A stretch of 64,000 bases of DNA from Stenotrophomonas bentonitica (GCF_013185915.1 NZ_JAAZUH010000001.1:1240001-1304000); one strand, 5' to 3'. Shown: positions 7,437-16,803, counted from the stretch's first letter. Numbers and translations: made by a program. The notes: a model not told the origin generated them from the letters alone.

Positions 7437-9017
7437 ATGACCGAAAAAATGCCGTTGTGGCGCCGGTTGCTGCGCGGCGTGTGCGTGGTCCTGGCGATCC
7501 TGATCCTGCTGGTACTCAGCGGCCTGCTGCTGGGCGACCACCTCACGCCCAAGGCGATGGGCCCGCACAGCACGGTGTTGCCGCTGCAGCCTGCACAGGG
7601 CCCGATCGACCGCGAAGTGGTGCGGTTGCAGGCGCAGCACCCCGGCCAGTCCGGCGTGGCGTTCCTGTCCGAGGGCCTGGATGCCTACGCCGCCCGCGCG
7701 GTGGTCACCCGGCATGCCGCACGCAGCCTCGACCTGCAGTACTACATCTGGAAGGACGACCTGATCGGCCACCTGATGGTGCAGGAGCTGTACCAGGCCG
7801 CTGAACGCGGCGTACGCGTGCGCCTGCTGCTGGACGACATGAACGGGCAGGACAAGGACGCGTTGATGATGGCGCTCGATGAGCACCCGAACATCGAGAT
7901 CCGCCTGTACAACCCGTTCCGCAACCGCGACGGGCTGTGGCGGCTGGTGGAGATGGTGCAGCGCTTCTTCAGCGTCAACCACCGCATGCACAACAAGCAG
8001 TGGATCGCCGATGGACGCGTGGCGATCGTGGGTGGACGCAATATCGGCGAGGAGTACTTCAGCGCGCGCAGCGACGTGAACTTCCGCGACCTGGACCTGC
8101 TGGTGGCGGGCCAGGCGGTGCAGCAGGCGAGTACGATTTTCGACGAGTACTGGAACAGCGAAGCGGCGGTGCCGGTGTCGGCCCTTGCCTTCCATACCCC
8201 GGCCCAGCTGCGCCTGTTGATGCTGGAATCGGCGCATGAAGCCAAGCTCGAGGCGGCGCAGCCCTACCTGCAGCGGGTGGAGCGTTCGGAATCCGCGCGT
8301 AAATTCGGGCTCAATGAGGTGACGCTGCACTGGTCGCCGAACGTGGAGATCATTTCCGACCCGGCCATGAAGCACCGCCGCGACGATCAGGCCAACTGGC
8401 TGGTCACCCGCCTGGTGCGCGATCTGGGCGCAACGCAGAACAAGGCGCTGCTGATCTCGCCCTACTTCGTGCCCGGCGACGAAGGCGAGCGCGGGCTGGC
8501 GGCGCTGGTGGAGCGCGGTGCGTACGTTGGCGTGGTCACCAATTCGCTGGCGGCCAACGACGTGGCGGCGGTGCACAGCGGCTACATGCACTATCGCCTG
8601 CCGTTGCTGCAGGACGGCGTGCATCTGTACGAACTGAAATCGCGCGGTCCGGGCGGCGGTGGCAGCGGCCCGTTCGGCAGCAGCGGCGCCAGCCTGCATA
8701 CTAAGGCGTTCCTGATCGATGACAAGCGCGGTTTTGTCGGCTCGTTCAACCTGGACCCGCGTTCGGCGTATCTCAACACCGAGATGGGCGTGATGTTCGA
8801 GGACCGCGCGTTGGCGGCGGAGCTGCGGCAGGAGTATCTGCGCCTGGCCAGTCCGAAGATGAGTTATTGGGTGACGCGCACGGGCGACAATGAGGTGCGG
8901 TGGTTGGAGTGGGCGGAAACGCCGCCGACGTTGTTGGACCGGGAACCGGATACGTCGTTCAAACAGCGCGCGGTGGCGCGGGTGATCAGCTGGTTGCCGT
9001 TGGAATCCCAGTTGTGA
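7437..9017 (+). CDS. Phospholipase D-family cardiolipin synthase, ClsC-like
   Basis: The 526-residue protein has one N-terminal transmembrane helix (about residues 12-34) and two HKD motifs: H185-x-K187-x4-D192 followed by GGRN, and H421-x-K423-x4-D428 followed by GSFNLDPRS. That is the layout of inner-membrane PLD enzymes such as ClsC/YmdC, which make cardiolipin by phosphatidyl transfer. Length and motif spacing fit. It appears to be monocistronic. The exact acceptor lipid cannot be read from sequence. Confidence 0.88.
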   Translation: MTEKMPLWRRLLRGVCVVLAILILLVLSGLLLGDHLTPKAMGPHSTVLPLQPAQGPIDREVVRLQAQHPGQSGVAFLSEGLDAYAARAVVTRHAARSLDLQYYIWKDDLIGHLMVQELYQAAERGVRVRLLLDDMNGQDKDALMMALDEHPNIEIRLYNPFRNRDGLWRLVEMVQRFFSVNHRMHNKQWIADGRVAIVGGRNIGEEYFSARSDVNFRDLDLLVAGQAVQQASTIFDEYWNSEAAVPVSALAFHTPAQLRLLMLESAHEAKLEAAQPYLQRVERSESARKFGLNEVTLHWSPNVEIISDPAMKHRRDDQANWLVTRLVRDLGATQNKALLISPYFVPGDEGERGLAALVERGAYVGVVTNSLAANDVAAVHSGYMHYRLPLLQDGVHLYELKSRGPGGGGSGPFGSSGASLHTKAFLIDDKRGFVGSFNLDPRSAYLNTEMGVMFEDRALAAELRQEYLRLASPKMSYWVTRTGDNEVRWLEWAETPPTLLDREPDTSFKQRAVARVISWLPLESQL

Positions 9018-9026
9018 TGGGTTCCG

Positions 9027-9050
9027 GATCCACGCAGGGCGTGGATCTAC
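9027..9050 (-). repeat. GTAG-type REP palindrome (SMAG-like)
   Basis: A 24-bp palindrome reading GTAGATCCACGCCCTGCGTG.. on the minus strand. It faces the copy that starts at 9091. Confidence 0.75.
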
Positions 9051-9053
9051 CGA

Positions 9054-9416
9054 TTTTGATTACGTGATCGTCCTGCGCACGTAGAAATTCGTAGGTCCAC
9101 GCCCTGCGTGGACACCGCGCGCAGCGCGGCGCAAGCGTCCGAAGGCGTACGCTCATTGATCGACGCGATGGTTCCAACGTTTAAAAAAAACCGAAGCCAC
9201 CGGTCAGGCCTTCATGACCCCGGATCGAAGACATGCGTCGGTTGTTGAGACATCCCGATGCCTGATGGACGTCTTCGTTTGAGGTTAAACGTCGGCCGAA
9301 GTAACGGGAACGTCATTCGACCGTCTCCGGACAATCGAGCCGCGCTGCGCGCGGTGGCCACTCAGGGCGTGGCCGCTACGAATTGTTACGTGCACAGGAC
9401 GATCACGTAATCAAAA
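9054..9416. repeat. Large non-coding inverted-repeat element with embedded GTAG palindromes
   Basis: The outer arms (9054-9111 and about 9358-9416) are inverted copies that differ at only a few positions and one 1-nt gap over about 58 bp. The similarity continues inward through a ccgcgcgcagcgcgg block (about 9114-9130 and 9338-9355) and then fades. Each arm contains a GTAG palindrome. The 200-bp core has no ORF but includes an A-run (9183-9190). The whole 406-bp gap (9018-9423) between the PLD and HDOD genes is otherwise empty. It may be a MITE-like or composite REP element. Confidence 0.65.
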
Positions 9417-9423
9417 GCGGATC

Positions 9424-10512
9424 TCAGGCGTCGGCCGCCTCATCCACATCGAGGGTTTCCACCCCGCGACCATGCAACCGCCGCCATATCCATTGCAACG
9501 CGTGCGCGGGCGTTACCTCCATCTGCTCCAGCAGCGCGGTGGCCTGGGCCTGACTGATCCGGCCGTGCCGGCACAACAGGCTGGCCGAAGCGGCCGCGCG
9601 CGCGAAGCGCAGGCTGGCTGCAAGGCCACCGCCGGCTCCTTCAGCATCACGCAGCAGCGCTTCATGCACCGACGGCGGCAACTCCCAGGCAGCCGCGATG
9701 CGGCTGGCCACCGGCAGGCTCCAGGTGTCCAGCAGCGCGCTGGCCAGCCCCTGCGACGGCACGGCGCCCTGCTGGAACGCCGCGTCCAGCAGCTGCCGCA
9801 TCACCAGCGCAGCGCCGAGGCCCTGGGTCAGCCCCATCCATTGCGCGGCAAAGGCATCTTCGTGGGTCACTAGCCGCGCATGGTCGGCGGCCGCGCGTGA
9901 GGCCAGCAGCGCATGCTCCCAGACCACCGTGCCGAACTGCGGGAAGGCGTCGCTGTGCAGCTGCATGACCGGCTGCACCAGCACCGCACTGATGATCTGG
10001 CGGATGCCGTCGGTGCCCACCAGGGTCACCGCACGCTGCAGGCTGTCCACCGGCTTGGCCTGCAGGCGATAGACCGGACTGTTGGCGATGCGAAGCAGGT
10101 TGCCGGTCAGCACCGCGTCCTGGCCGATGATCGAGGCCATGCTGCGGGCCGAGGCGTCGCTGTCGTTCACGGTCTGGATCAGCTGCGGCAGCAGCTGCGG
10201 ACGGCGTGGCAGGTGCCGGGCCGACCAGTCCTGCGCCTCCAGCGCCGCCGCCACGGCGGTCTGCAGTGCGGCGTCCTGGGCCCCCGCGGCGCGATCCACC
10301 CCGCCGCTGCCCGGCCCCAGCGCGAGCGCGTGCAGCCCGGACTGCAGCACCCCTGCCGGGTCGCCGGCCGGGAGCACCGCGGCCACCGGGAGGCGTGGAT
10401 CGGCAGCGGCGGCGCGTCGTGCCACGGGCTGCGCCGCCGGCCGTCGATACAGACCCCAGCCTACGCCCGCCGCCACCAGCAGGCCCGCCGCCCCGGCCAG
10501 AAGCGCGGTCAT
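9424..10512 (-). CDS. HDOD-domain protein with N-terminal membrane anchor
   Basis: From ATG 10512 the protein has 362 residues: a hydrophobic anchor (about 2-20, LLAGAAGLLVAAGVGWGLY), a Pro/Ala-rich linker, and an HDOD domain (about 100-290) recognisable by RRPQLLPQLI, DAVLTGNLLRIANSPVYR and the AVTLVGTDGIRQII segment. HDOD proteins are HD-related domains without a full catalytic metal site and act as signalling or scaffold modules in gamma-proteobacteria. It lies alone, divergent from leucine dehydrogenase. Confidence 0.85.
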   Translation of the reverse strand: MTALLAGAAGLLVAAGVGWGLYRRPAAQPVARRAAAADPRLPVAAVLPAGDPAGVLQSGLHALALGPGSGGVDRAAGAQDAALQTAVAAALEAQDWSARHLPRRPQLLPQLIQTVNDSDASARSMASIIGQDAVLTGNLLRIANSPVYRLQAKPVDSLQRAVTLVGTDGIRQIISAVLVQPVMQLHSDAFPQFGTVVWEHALLASRAAADHARLVTHEDAFAAQWMGLTQGLGAALVMRQLLDAAFQQGAVPSQGLASALLDTWSLPVASRIAAAWELPPSVHEALLRDAEGAGGGLAASLRFARAAASASLLCRHGRISQAQATALLEQMEVTPAHALQWIWRRLHGRGVETLDVDEAADA

Positions 10513-10813
10513 CGGCCCGGGCCCGTCAGGGCGCAGCACTTGTTCCGGATTGTTGCCACTGCACCCACGTCTGACCTGTCCTGGCTTGCCGGTACCGCGC
10601 ACCGTTGCCACGGCATCGGCCCGGAACCCGGCAACTTTAGGGCTGTCCCACGGCGGTCACCGCCTGCTGACAACGTCGTCGGGCGGAATGCACTAGAATG
10701 GCGCCGCGCGACCCGTCCTGCCGAACCGACGACGTCGCTTTTTTTGTTTTGCACCCCACCTTTTGCTGGTTCGTTCGCCGCTGTTGGCCGACGTTCGCAC
10801 CATCGGAGTCGCC
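10513..10813. other. Divergent intergenic region between HDOD and leucine dehydrogenase genes
   Basis: About 300 bp with no gene. It holds a possible -10 (TAGAAT, 10694-10699) for the rightward gene but no -35 at a good distance, and an 8-T run at 10739-10746. I see no operator dyad. Confidence 0.35.
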
Positions 10814-11911
10814 ATGTTATTTGAAACCCTCGAAACGTCCGGTCACGAACAGGTGGTGTTCTGCCACAGCGGCGATGCCGGCCTGAGGGCGATCATCGCC
10901 ATCCACAACACCACCCTGGGTCCGGCCCTGGGCGGGGTGCGCATGCGGCCGTATGCCAGCACCGACGACGCGCTGGCCGATGCGCTGCGGCTCAGCCGCA
11001 CCATGACCTACAAGAACGCCCTTGCGGGCCTGAACGTGGGCGGCGGCAAGGCGGTGATCATCGGCGATCCGCGCAAGGACAAGACCGAAGTGCTGTTCCG
11101 CGCGTTCGGCCGCTACGTGGATTCGCTGGGCGGGCGTTACATCACCGCCGAGGACGTCGGCACCGACGTCAACGACATGGAAAACATCTACCTGGAAAGC
11201 GAGTTCGTCACCGGCGTGCACCAGGTGCATGGCGGCTCGGGCGACCCGGCGCCGTTCACCGCCTACGGCGCGCTGCAGGCGCTGATGGCGGCCATGCAGC
11301 ACAAGCTGGGCCATGAAGAAGTGGGCAAGGTCAGCATCGCGGTGCAGGGCCTGGGCCATATCGGCATGGAGCTGGTGAAGCTGCTGCGCGACCGCGGCGC
11401 CAAGCTGTTCGTGACCGACCTGGACAGCAGCCTGGTCGAGCGTGCGGTGACCGAGTACGGTGCCGAAGCGGTGAAGCCGGACGACATCTACGACGTGAAT
11501 GCCGACGTGTTCGCGCCGTGCGCGCTCGAAGGCGCGATCAATCCGCAGACACTGCCGCGACTGAAGTGCAAGATCGTCTGTGGTACCGCCAACAACCAGC
11601 TGTCCAGCCTTGAAGTCGGCGACGAGCTGCATGCGCGCGGCATCCTGTATGCGCCCGATTACGCGGTCAACGCCGGTGGCGTGATGAACGTTTCGCTGGA
11701 AATCGACGGCTACAACCGCGAACGTGCGATGCGCCTGATCCGCAGCATTTACCACAACCTGGGCCGTATCTTCGCGCTGTCCCAGCAGGAAGGCATCGCG
11801 CCGCAGCGTGCGGCCGACCGGATTGCGGAAACGCGCATCCAGTCGATCGGCAAGTTGAAGATGCCGCTGGGCCGCGCCGTGCCGCGCCTCGGGAAGTTGC
11901 GCGGCGGCTGA
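10814..11911 (+). CDS. ldh: Leucine dehydrogenase (Glu/Leu/Phe/Val dehydrogenase family)
   Basis: This 365-residue enzyme fits the NAD-dependent leucine / branched-chain amino acid dehydrogenases, which interconvert leucine and alpha-ketoisocaproate with ammonium. The substrate part has GPALGGVRMRPY, the catalytic-lysine region KNALAGLNVGGGKAV (about 70-85) and the DVGTDVNDM segment. The NAD-binding Rossmann motif is QGLGHIGMELV (about 178-188). ATG 10814 starts the conserved region. It is a single gene followed by a shared terminator. Valine or phenylalanine dehydrogenase is possible, but leucine dehydrogenase is the closer match. Confidence 0.88.
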   Translation: MLFETLETSGHEQVVFCHSGDAGLRAIIAIHNTTLGPALGGVRMRPYASTDDALADALRLSRTMTYKNALAGLNVGGGKAVIIGDPRKDKTEVLFRAFGRYVDSLGGRYITAEDVGTDVNDMENIYLESEFVTGVHQVHGGSGDPAPFTAYGALQALMAAMQHKLGHEEVGKVSIAVQGLGHIGMELVKLLRDRGAKLFVTDLDSSLVERAVTEYGAEAVKPDDIYDVNADVFAPCALEGAINPQTLPRLKCKIVCGTANNQLSSLEVGDELHARGILYAPDYAVNAGGVMNVSLEIDGYNRERAMRLIRSIYHNLGRIFALSQQEGIAPQRAADRIAETRIQSIGKLKMPLGRAVPRLGKLRGG

Positions 11912-11913
11912 CG

Positions 11914-11937
11914 GTAGTGCCGGCCGCCGGCCGGCAA
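11914..11937 (+). repeat. GTAG-type REP palindrome
   Basis: A single palindrome reading GTAGTGCCGGCCGCCGGCCG.. just after the leucine dehydrogenase stop. It has the GTAG head of SMAG repeats but a different stem sequence from most copies in this window. Confidence 0.6.
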
Positions 11938-11953
11938 CACGCCATCCCAACAC

Positions 11954-11983
11954 GAAGACGCCGGGGCTTGCCCCGGCGTCTTC
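11954..11983. terminator. Bidirectional terminator between ldh and the autotransporter gene
   Basis: A perfect 13-bp stem (11954-11966 with 11971-11983) closes on a CTTG loop between two convergent genes. T residues after the stem on the + strand are few. Confidence 0.7.
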
Positions 11984-11989
11984 ATTTCA

Positions 11990-14845
11990 TCAGAACGCTG
12001 CCGAATAGCGCAGCGCCACCTGGCTCAGATCGCCCCGCGGACCGAAGCGCTGGTCGTAACCGAACGACAGCTGCGAGGTGCGGGTCAGCCACGACTGCAC
12101 CGACACGCCGAACAGCCCGCCGGAACGCGCCGGCTGCAGGCCGGCCACCGGCGCCCACGCGTCCACGCCGACAAAGCTGGCGTCGAAGCCCAGCCCGTCG
12201 CTGGACAGCGTCTGCTGCCACTCGGCATAGCCGCGCAGCGACCAGCCCCCCACCAACGTCTCGGCACGCAGGCCGGCCAGTGCCTGGCTGCGGCTGGAGG
12301 TGCGGCTGTCGGCACGCAGGCCGAAGCCGAAGCCACCGTTTTCGCTGAAGCCGTTGCTGCCCACGCGCGCGTAATCGGCGCCCACATACGAGGTCAGCGA
12401 CATCGTCCTGCTGCCGAAGCGGTAGCCCGATTCCGCACTGGCCGTGCTGAAGTCACCGCTGTAACGGGTGTTCACCCCGTACTGCGCGGCGCCCAGCAGC
12501 AGCTGGCGGTCGATCTCACGATTGAACTGACCGGCACCCAGCTGGCCCAGCGCGTAGGCGTTGCCGTTGTTCCAGCCGGCGTACATCTGCGCCTGCGACT
12601 GACGGTCGCGACCGGTGTCACCGCCCCATTCGCGGCTGCTGTTGCTGCGGGTTTCGCCGAAGGCGAAGCCGAGCACGCCGTTGCTGCCCAGCGCCATGTC
12701 CTGGCCCATCATCCAGCCCTGGGTCTGGGACGCGCTGCCGGCAAAGCTGCCCTGCCCGGCCTCGCCCAGCGTGCTCTGCCAGGCACCGCGCAGGCGCGGC
12801 GAGGCCGACACGGTGTCGAAGCGCGACGACAGCGCGCGACGGTTCATGTCCAGGTTGTCGAAGGTCATCCCGGTGGCCAGGGTATGCGCCTTGCCCGACA
12901 GGCTGTCCAGGCTGGTCTGCAGGCCGGCCTGGCCCTGCACGCGTTGCAGCTCGCCCGCCGCGCCGGCGAAGCCGGGCGTGTCCGGGGCGGTACCGGTGTC
13001 GAGTACACCGAAGGCCTCTTCAACGCGCAGCGCCGACGCCGCCGAGATGGTGCCCAGACCGGCCGTCGCGGCCGCCTGGGTCACGTCGACGCGGTAGATA
13101 TCCATGTACGCGGTGTAGACGTCGTAGACCAGCTTTGCGTCCAGCAGGGACACGGTGCCGGCGGCGGTGTACTTGGCGAACTGGCCATTCAGCCCCTGCG
13201 CCGCCGTGATCAGTGCCTGGCGCGTGCCGTTCTGCGGAACGTAGCCTTCGACTGCACGGTCGATGAGCACGGTGCCGCCGTTCAACTGTGCCTTGCCGGT
13301 CACCTTCAGCGACGTCGCGCCGAGCGCGGTCGAGAAAACGGCGTCGGCCTCATGGGTGTAGTCGCCCGAGATCACGGCGGTAACGCCGGCCTCGAACATG
13401 TACAGCGTGCCCTTGTTGACCACGTTGCCGGTGATGCCGGTGGTACCGGCGCGGAACTGCAGCCCGCCCGCGGCCGCGACCTGCACGTCGGACCCCAACG
13501 ACGCACCGTCGTTGAGCGACAGCGCGCCGGAGAGGACCTTGGTGCCGCCGGTGAAGGAATTCTTGCCGCCCAGGGTCAGCGTGCCCGCGCCGGACTTTTC
13601 CAGCCCGCCGGCGCCGCTGATGTTGTTGCTCCACGTGCTGAAGTTCGACGAGCCCGGCACCGTCACGGCCACCGTGCCCCAGTCGAACCGGGCCGGACCA
13701 TTGATCGCCTTGCCAACATTGAGCAGGCCGTGTCCGAACACCTCATCCACACCTGGCGCGCCAAGATCGGTCGCCGTGCCCAGCAGGGTCTGGCGGACCA
13801 GGTCATTGCTGAAGTACGGGTACTTCTGCCAGACCAGCGCCGCCGCACCGGACACCAGCGGCGCCGCATACGAGGTACCGCCACCCCACATGTAGACCGG
13901 CGTGCCACCGGTGCTGGCGGGGTCCACGAACACCGACTCGCCGGGCGCGGCCAGGCAGTAGTTCGCCGCCACGCCGCAGGCATTGGCGTAGCTGGACAGG
14001 GTGTCGGGCTTGGCGAAGTTGACTGCGGTCACGGCCAGCCAGCCCTTCTCCAGGTCGGCGGCGGGGCGGGTGTCGTTGGGGCCGGCCTGGCTCGGCAGCG
14101 CCGCCATGCTGGACGGGTTGGCCTTGCTCTCGTTGCCGGTCGCAAACACGACCAGGCCGCCGTTGGTGGTGATGAACGGACGATACTCCGCGGCAATCGG
14201 CGCGGTGCTCGCCGGGTTGGTCCAGTACAGACCGCCCCAGGAGTTGTTCATGATCTTCACGCCGGCGTTGATCAGATCCTGGTGCACCGGAGCCAGCCCG
14301 AGCGCGCCGTTGACCTGGTTGCCGTTGCCGGTGCCGTCGTCAACGGGCGACTTGTCGGCGATGATCCGGGCCGAGACGATCTGCGCAGCGGGTGCGATGC
14401 CGCCCGGCCACTCGCCGAACGCGGCGCCGGCGGCAAGCTCGGCCACCGTGGTGCCGTGCCCTTGCACGTCGTCGACGGCGAGATTGTTGGTTTTGGGGTC
14501 CACATAGCTGTAGCTGGCGACGACCCGCCCGGTCAGCGTCGGATGGGCGCGGTTGACGCCCGAGTCGACGATGCCGATACGGATACCCGCACCTGACCGG
14601 TCGACGTCCTGCGCATTGGTCAGGACCAGGTGGCTGTCGATCGCTGGCTGGGTCGGCGTCACCGGCGGGGTGACCGGCGGCGTCACCGGCGGTGTGACCG
14701 GCGGCAACGGCGGGGACACGGGCGGCACGACAGGCGCCGGTGGCAGATCGCCCCGGGTATTTCCGCTACCGCCACCCCCACACGCGCTCACTGCCACGGC
14801 CAGCGCACCGGCCAGCACGTTCCTGCTAAAGACTGCCTGCTTCAT
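11990..14845 (-). CDS. Subtilisin-family (S8) autotransporter serine protease
   Basis: From ATG 14845 the protein has 951 residues. It has an export signal ending in SAC-GGGG (C22), a Pro-Thr-Val repeat linker (about 34-66), and a subtilisin domain with D94 (IVDSGVN), H130 (QGHGTT) and S325 (GGGTSYAAP). A passenger-associated repeat (about 420-480, GTLTLGGKNSFTGGTK) and a C-terminal autotransporter barrel ending in AAF follow. It should be exported, inserted in the outer membrane and act at the surface or be released. The cysteine after the signal may be lipidated, although such autotransporters usually have a plain signal peptide. The gene is monocistronic. Confidence 0.92.
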   Translation of the reverse strand: MKQAVFSRNVLAGALAVAVSACGGGGSGNTRGDLPPAPVVPPVSPPLPPVTPPVTPPVTPPVTPTQPAIDSHLVLTNAQDVDRSGAGIRIGIVDSGVNRAHPTLTGRVVASYSYVDPKTNNLAVDDVQGHGTTVAELAAGAAFGEWPGGIAPAAQIVSARIIADKSPVDDGTGNGNQVNGALGLAPVHQDLINAGVKIMNNSWGGLYWTNPASTAPIAAEYRPFITTNGGLVVFATGNESKANPSSMAALPSQAGPNDTRPAADLEKGWLAVTAVNFAKPDTLSSYANACGVAANYCLAAPGESVFVDPASTGGTPVYMWGGGTSYAAPLVSGAAALVWQKYPYFSNDLVRQTLLGTATDLGAPGVDEVFGHGLLNVGKAINGPARFDWGTVAVTVPGSSNFSTWSNNISGAGGLEKSGAGTLTLGGKNSFTGGTKVLSGALSLNDGASLGSDVQVAAAGGLQFRAGTTGITGNVVNKGTLYMFEAGVTAVISGDYTHEADAVFSTALGATSLKVTGKAQLNGGTVLIDRAVEGYVPQNGTRQALITAAQGLNGQFAKYTAAGTVSLLDAKLVYDVYTAYMDIYRVDVTQAAATAGLGTISAASALRVEEAFGVLDTGTAPDTPGFAGAAGELQRVQGQAGLQTSLDSLSGKAHTLATGMTFDNLDMNRRALSSRFDTVSASPRLRGAWQSTLGEAGQGSFAGSASQTQGWMMGQDMALGSNGVLGFAFGETRSNSSREWGGDTGRDRQSQAQMYAGWNNGNAYALGQLGAGQFNREIDRQLLLGAAQYGVNTRYSGDFSTASAESGYRFGSRTMSLTSYVGADYARVGSNGFSENGGFGFGLRADSRTSSRSQALAGLRAETLVGGWSLRGYAEWQQTLSSDGLGFDASFVGVDAWAPVAGLQPARSGGLFGVSVQSWLTRTSQLSFGYDQRFGPRGDLSQVALRYSAAF

Positions 14846-15023
14846 CCCTGCTCCCCAAAACGTTGTAGAAACCACGTACAGCGTCCTGCCTGCCGGCCGA
14901 CACCGGTGGTAATGCCTGACCCTCTATACTGGGTCCCCCCACGCAGTCTGACGGGAAACCGCGCCGTAATCCATGGCATGCGTTCCCTTTTCGTAAATCG
15001 CTCACGCAACAAACGAGATTGCC

Positions 15024-16199
15024 ATGTCCAATATTGTCATCGCCGCTGCCAAGCGGACCGCCATCGGTTCCTTCCTCGGCCAGTTCAACGGCGTGCCCAC
15101 CCCCACCCTGGGCGCCACCGCGATCGCCGCCGCCCTGGCCCAGTCCGGGGTGCCGGCGGCAGACGTTTCCGAAGTGATCATGGGCTGCGTGCTGCCGGCC
15201 AACCTCGGCCAGGCCCCGGCCCGCCAGGCGGCGGTCGCTGCCGGCATCCCCTATTCCACCGGCGCCACCACCCTCAACAAGGTGTGCGGCTCGGGCATGA
15301 AGGCGATCATGCTGGGCCATGACCTGATCAAGGCCGGCACCGCCAGCATCGTGGTCGCCGGCGGCATGGAGTCGATGTCCAATGCGCCGCACCTGCTGCC
15401 GAACTCGCGCACCGGCAACCGCTTCGGCAACTTCCAGGCGGTCGACCACATGGCCCACGACGGCCTGGTCAATGCCTACGACGGCAAGGCCATGGGCGAG
15501 TTCGCCGAGTGCGCGGTGGACAAGTACCAGGTGACCCGCGAGGAGCAGGACGCCTATGCGATCGAATCGGTCCGTCGTGCCCAGGCCGCCCAGGCCGCCG
15601 GCGCGTTCGACGACGAAATCGTCGCGGTGAAGGTGGCCGGTCGCAAGGGCGAGGTCGAGTACAGCCAGGATGAGCAGCCCGGCCGTTCGGACATCGCCAA
15701 GATCCCGACCCTGCGCCCGGCGTTCAAGAAGGACGGCACGGTCACCGCCGCCAGCTCCTCGAGCATCTCCGACGGCGCCGCCGCGGTGGTCCTGCTGAGC
15801 GAGGACGACGCTGCCGCGCGCGGCGTGCAGCCGCTGGCGCGCATCGTTGCCCATGCCACCCATTCGCAGGAACCGGAATGGTTCACCACCGCCCCGATCG
15901 GCGCGATCCACAAGGTGCTGGAAAAGGCCGGCTGGAGCCTGGACCAGGTCGACCTGTTCGAGATCAACGAAGCGTTCGCGGTTGTCGCCATGGCCCCGAT
16001 CCGCGAACTTGGCATTCCGCATGACAAGGTCAACGTGCACGGCGGTGCCTGCGCACTGGGCCACCCCATCGGTGCTTCGGGCGCGCGCCTGGTGGTCACC
16101 CTGGTCAACGCATTGCGCAAGCGTGATGCAAAGCGCGGAATTGCTACACTGTGCATTGGTGGCGGCGAGGCGACAGCCATCGCCATCGAATTGATTTGA
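15024..16199 (+). CDS. Acetyl-CoA C-acetyltransferase (thiolase)
   Basis: This 391-residue thiolase carries all active-site elements: nucleophile C88 (NKVCGSGMKA), H347 in GHPIGASGAR, and C377 in CIGGGEA. Length and the N-terminal SNIVIAAAKRTAIGSF match biosynthetic-type acetoacetyl-CoA thiolases (AtoB/PhaA), which condense or cleave acetyl-CoA units. It is alone, with no beta-oxidation partner beside it; a FadJ-like protein is about 25 kb away. A TATACT at 14925-14930 could be its -10, but no good -35 is present. Confidence 0.92.
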   Translation: MSNIVIAAAKRTAIGSFLGQFNGVPTPTLGATAIAAALAQSGVPAADVSEVIMGCVLPANLGQAPARQAAVAAGIPYSTGATTLNKVCGSGMKAIMLGHDLIKAGTASIVVAGGMESMSNAPHLLPNSRTGNRFGNFQAVDHMAHDGLVNAYDGKAMGEFAECAVDKYQVTREEQDAYAIESVRRAQAAQAAGAFDDEIVAVKVAGRKGEVEYSQDEQPGRSDIAKIPTLRPAFKKDGTVTAASSSSISDGAAAVVLLSEDDAAARGVQPLARIVAHATHSQEPEWFTTAPIGAIHKVLEKAGWSLDQVDLFEINEAFAVVAMAPIRELGIPHDKVNVHGGACALGHPIGASGARLVVTLVNALRKRDAKRGIATLCIGGGEATAIAIELI

Positions 16200-16241
16200 T
16201 TGGTTTTAACACCCGTTTCGCAAAAATGAATGCGGGATCGC

Positions 16242-16269
16242 TTGACAGCCCAACGTGGCTTGTCATCAT
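16242..16269 (+). promoter_or_regulatory. Sigma-70 promoter for the Ala-rich lipoprotein gene
   Basis: A perfect -35 TTGACA (16242-16247), a 16-nt spacer and CATCAT (16264-16269) precede the lipoprotein gene, leaving a leader of about 48 nt with GAGG before the ATG. Confidence 0.6.
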
Positions 16270-16323
16270 GTTGCCGGGCGCGCAATAGCGCGTTGCCTAA
16301 TCTAACGACGAGGATTCACACTA

Positions 16324-16665
16324 ATGAGCATCAACAAGCTGCTGATCGCAATGGCCCTGGGCCTGGCTCTGACCGCCTGCTCGAAGCAGGAACAGGCTGC
16401 TGACGCCGCCGCTTCGGCCAACGAAGCCGCTGCCGACGCCCAGGTCGCTGCCGACCAGGCCGCTGCTGCTGGCGCCCAGACCGCCGACGCTGCCCAGGCT
16501 GCTGCCGACACCGCCACCACCGCTGCTGACGCTTCGGCCGATGCCGCTGCCCAGGCTGCTGGCGCTGCCACCGACGCCGCTGCCGACGCTGCTGCCGACG
16601 CTGCCAAGGCCGGTGAAGCCACCGCCGAGCAGGCCAAGGACGCTGCTGAAGAAGCCAAGAAGTAA
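16324..16665 (+). CDS. Ala-rich helical lipoprotein (113 aa)
   Basis: The product has a lipoprotein signal with the lipobox LTAC (C19), so the mature protein should be acylated. The remainder is almost entirely Ala, Asp, Glu, Gln and Lys in a long helical pattern (AADAAA..ADQAAAAG) with no globular domain, reminiscent of Lpp-type or small coiled-coil lipoproteins. It has its own strong promoter and a T-tailed terminator, so it may be abundant. The next gene encodes a related lipoprotein. A structural role in the envelope is a guess. Confidence 0.8.
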   Translation: MSINKLLIAMALGLALTACSKQEQAADAAASANEAAADAQVAADQAAAAGAQTADAAQAAADTATTAADASADAAAQAAGAATDAAADAAADAAKAGEATAEQAKDAAEEAKK

Positions 16666-16693
16666 TAACTTCTTTCTTCAAGCAAGCCTGAAG

Positions 16694-16722
16694 AAGCCGC
16701 TGGTTCGCCAGCGGCTTTTTCT
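16694..16722 (+). terminator. Rho-independent terminator after the first lipoprotein gene
   Basis: A 10-bp stem (16694-16703 with 16708-16717), TTCG loop and a T-rich tail follow the gene closely. Confidence 0.85.
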
Positions 16723-16803
16723 TTGGGTGCCTGCCGGCACGCACCGCGCCTTCACGGGCCGGTGAATAGGATCGGCCTCCCTTACGATGTGATGGAGAGC
16801 GCC

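Noticed and set aside
10667..10699. CTGACA and TAGAAT as a promoter for leucine dehydrogenase
   Set aside because: The spacing is 21 nt, too long for a standard sigma-70 promoter; only the -10 is kept as a possibility.
12884..14596. A 570-codon open frame antisense to the autotransporter gene
   Set aside because: The Arg/His/Gly/Val-rich composition is typical of a mirror frame, and the protease on the other strand has its full catalytic triad.
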